From Anaspis maculata (Eukaryota > Arthropoda > Insecta > Coleoptera > Scraptiidae), in contig OX421965.1 in assembly GCA_949128115.1 (NCBI GenBank), forward strand, positions 45,623,257 through 45,687,256: a stretch of DNA of 64,000 bases. Reading direction: 5' to 3'. Both the position numbers and the translations under genes were made by a program. This document shows positions 63,843 through 64,000 of this stretch, piece by piece. Position 1 is the stretch's first letter; each line of letters starts with the position of its first letter. The notes under the pieces were generated by a model. That model made no database searches. It saw only the letters and a program-made list of their open reading frames with translations, and had not been told where the DNA came from.

Positions 63843-64000
63843 TTTTTTGCCGGATTCCTCAATGTAAAAGCACTCACCGTAGCTCCTGCTACACTGGATG
63901 AATTAAAAAACAATATTCTGAAAGAAATGGCGGCTATTCCAGCTGCCATGTGTAAGCGAACTAAGGTCTAATGAATGTGAATTTCAGGTCCCGACTTGGA

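Noticed and set aside
1..64000. A bacterial-style defence or biosynthetic system
   Set aside because: Introns with GT..AG borders, animal genes and eukaryotic transposons show this is an animal nuclear genome; no gene cluster of related function is present.

Overview
The window is animal nuclear DNA, most likely from an arthropod and perhaps a hemipteran insect (the placement is weak and rests on overall character only). Coding exons are short and separated by introns with GT..AG borders, base composition is AT-rich, and almost everything between exons is mobile-element sequence. I see no prokaryotic operon, CRISPR array, rRNA or free-standing tRNA gene.

Three host genes can be supported. 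(1) At the left edge, on the minus strand, lie the first two coding exons of a secreted TGF-beta family ligand (exons 3008-2799 and 716-312, both phase 0); the gene continues off the left end. (2) A complete four-exon acylglycerol kinase (AGK) gene is at 20623-22045 on the plus strand: 412 residues with a GGDGT nucleotide-binding motif and an N-terminal hydrophobic segment like that of mitochondrial AGK. (3) A TBC1D19-like gene on the minus strand runs from 47966 to 22126. I can place eight coding exons; all junctions are phase-compatible except exon 3/exon 4, where a small exon or a different splice site is missing. AGK and TBC1D19 converge, with stop codons only 80 bp apart.

The rest is dominated by inverted-repeat (foldback) elements. 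Long foldbacks of about 0.2-5.5 kb occupy much of 1.2-8.9, 12.3-13.3, 15.5-17.8, 22.6-24.1, 25.1-32.6, 37.0-41.7 and 49.4-61.0 kb. Several share a TA|CAGGGTG...CACCCTG|TA border. Around them are short MITE families in several copies, two convincing tRNA-derived SINEs (one with a perfect 16-bp target duplication), a hAT-like element with a perfect 8-bp duplication, a solo LTR with a 4-bp duplication, tandem repeats, a mariner-like transposase remnant, a retroelement C-terminal fragment carried inside a foldback, and a truncated jockey-like retrotransposon. The right-hand quarter preserves a readable insertion history: a 1.55-kb repeat present at 52.7 kb recurs at 58.6 kb, where it is split by a 1.75-kb foldback and by the jockey fragment; the jockey fragment is itself split, inside its reading frame, by a small DNA transposon carrying a THAP-like ORF flanked by AT dinucleotides.

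The three host genes do not form a pathway or a cluster. The main interest is the density and nesting of foldback elements inside the introns of TBC1D19, including elements ending a few bases from splice donors, and several insertions for which the window itself holds the matching empty site.
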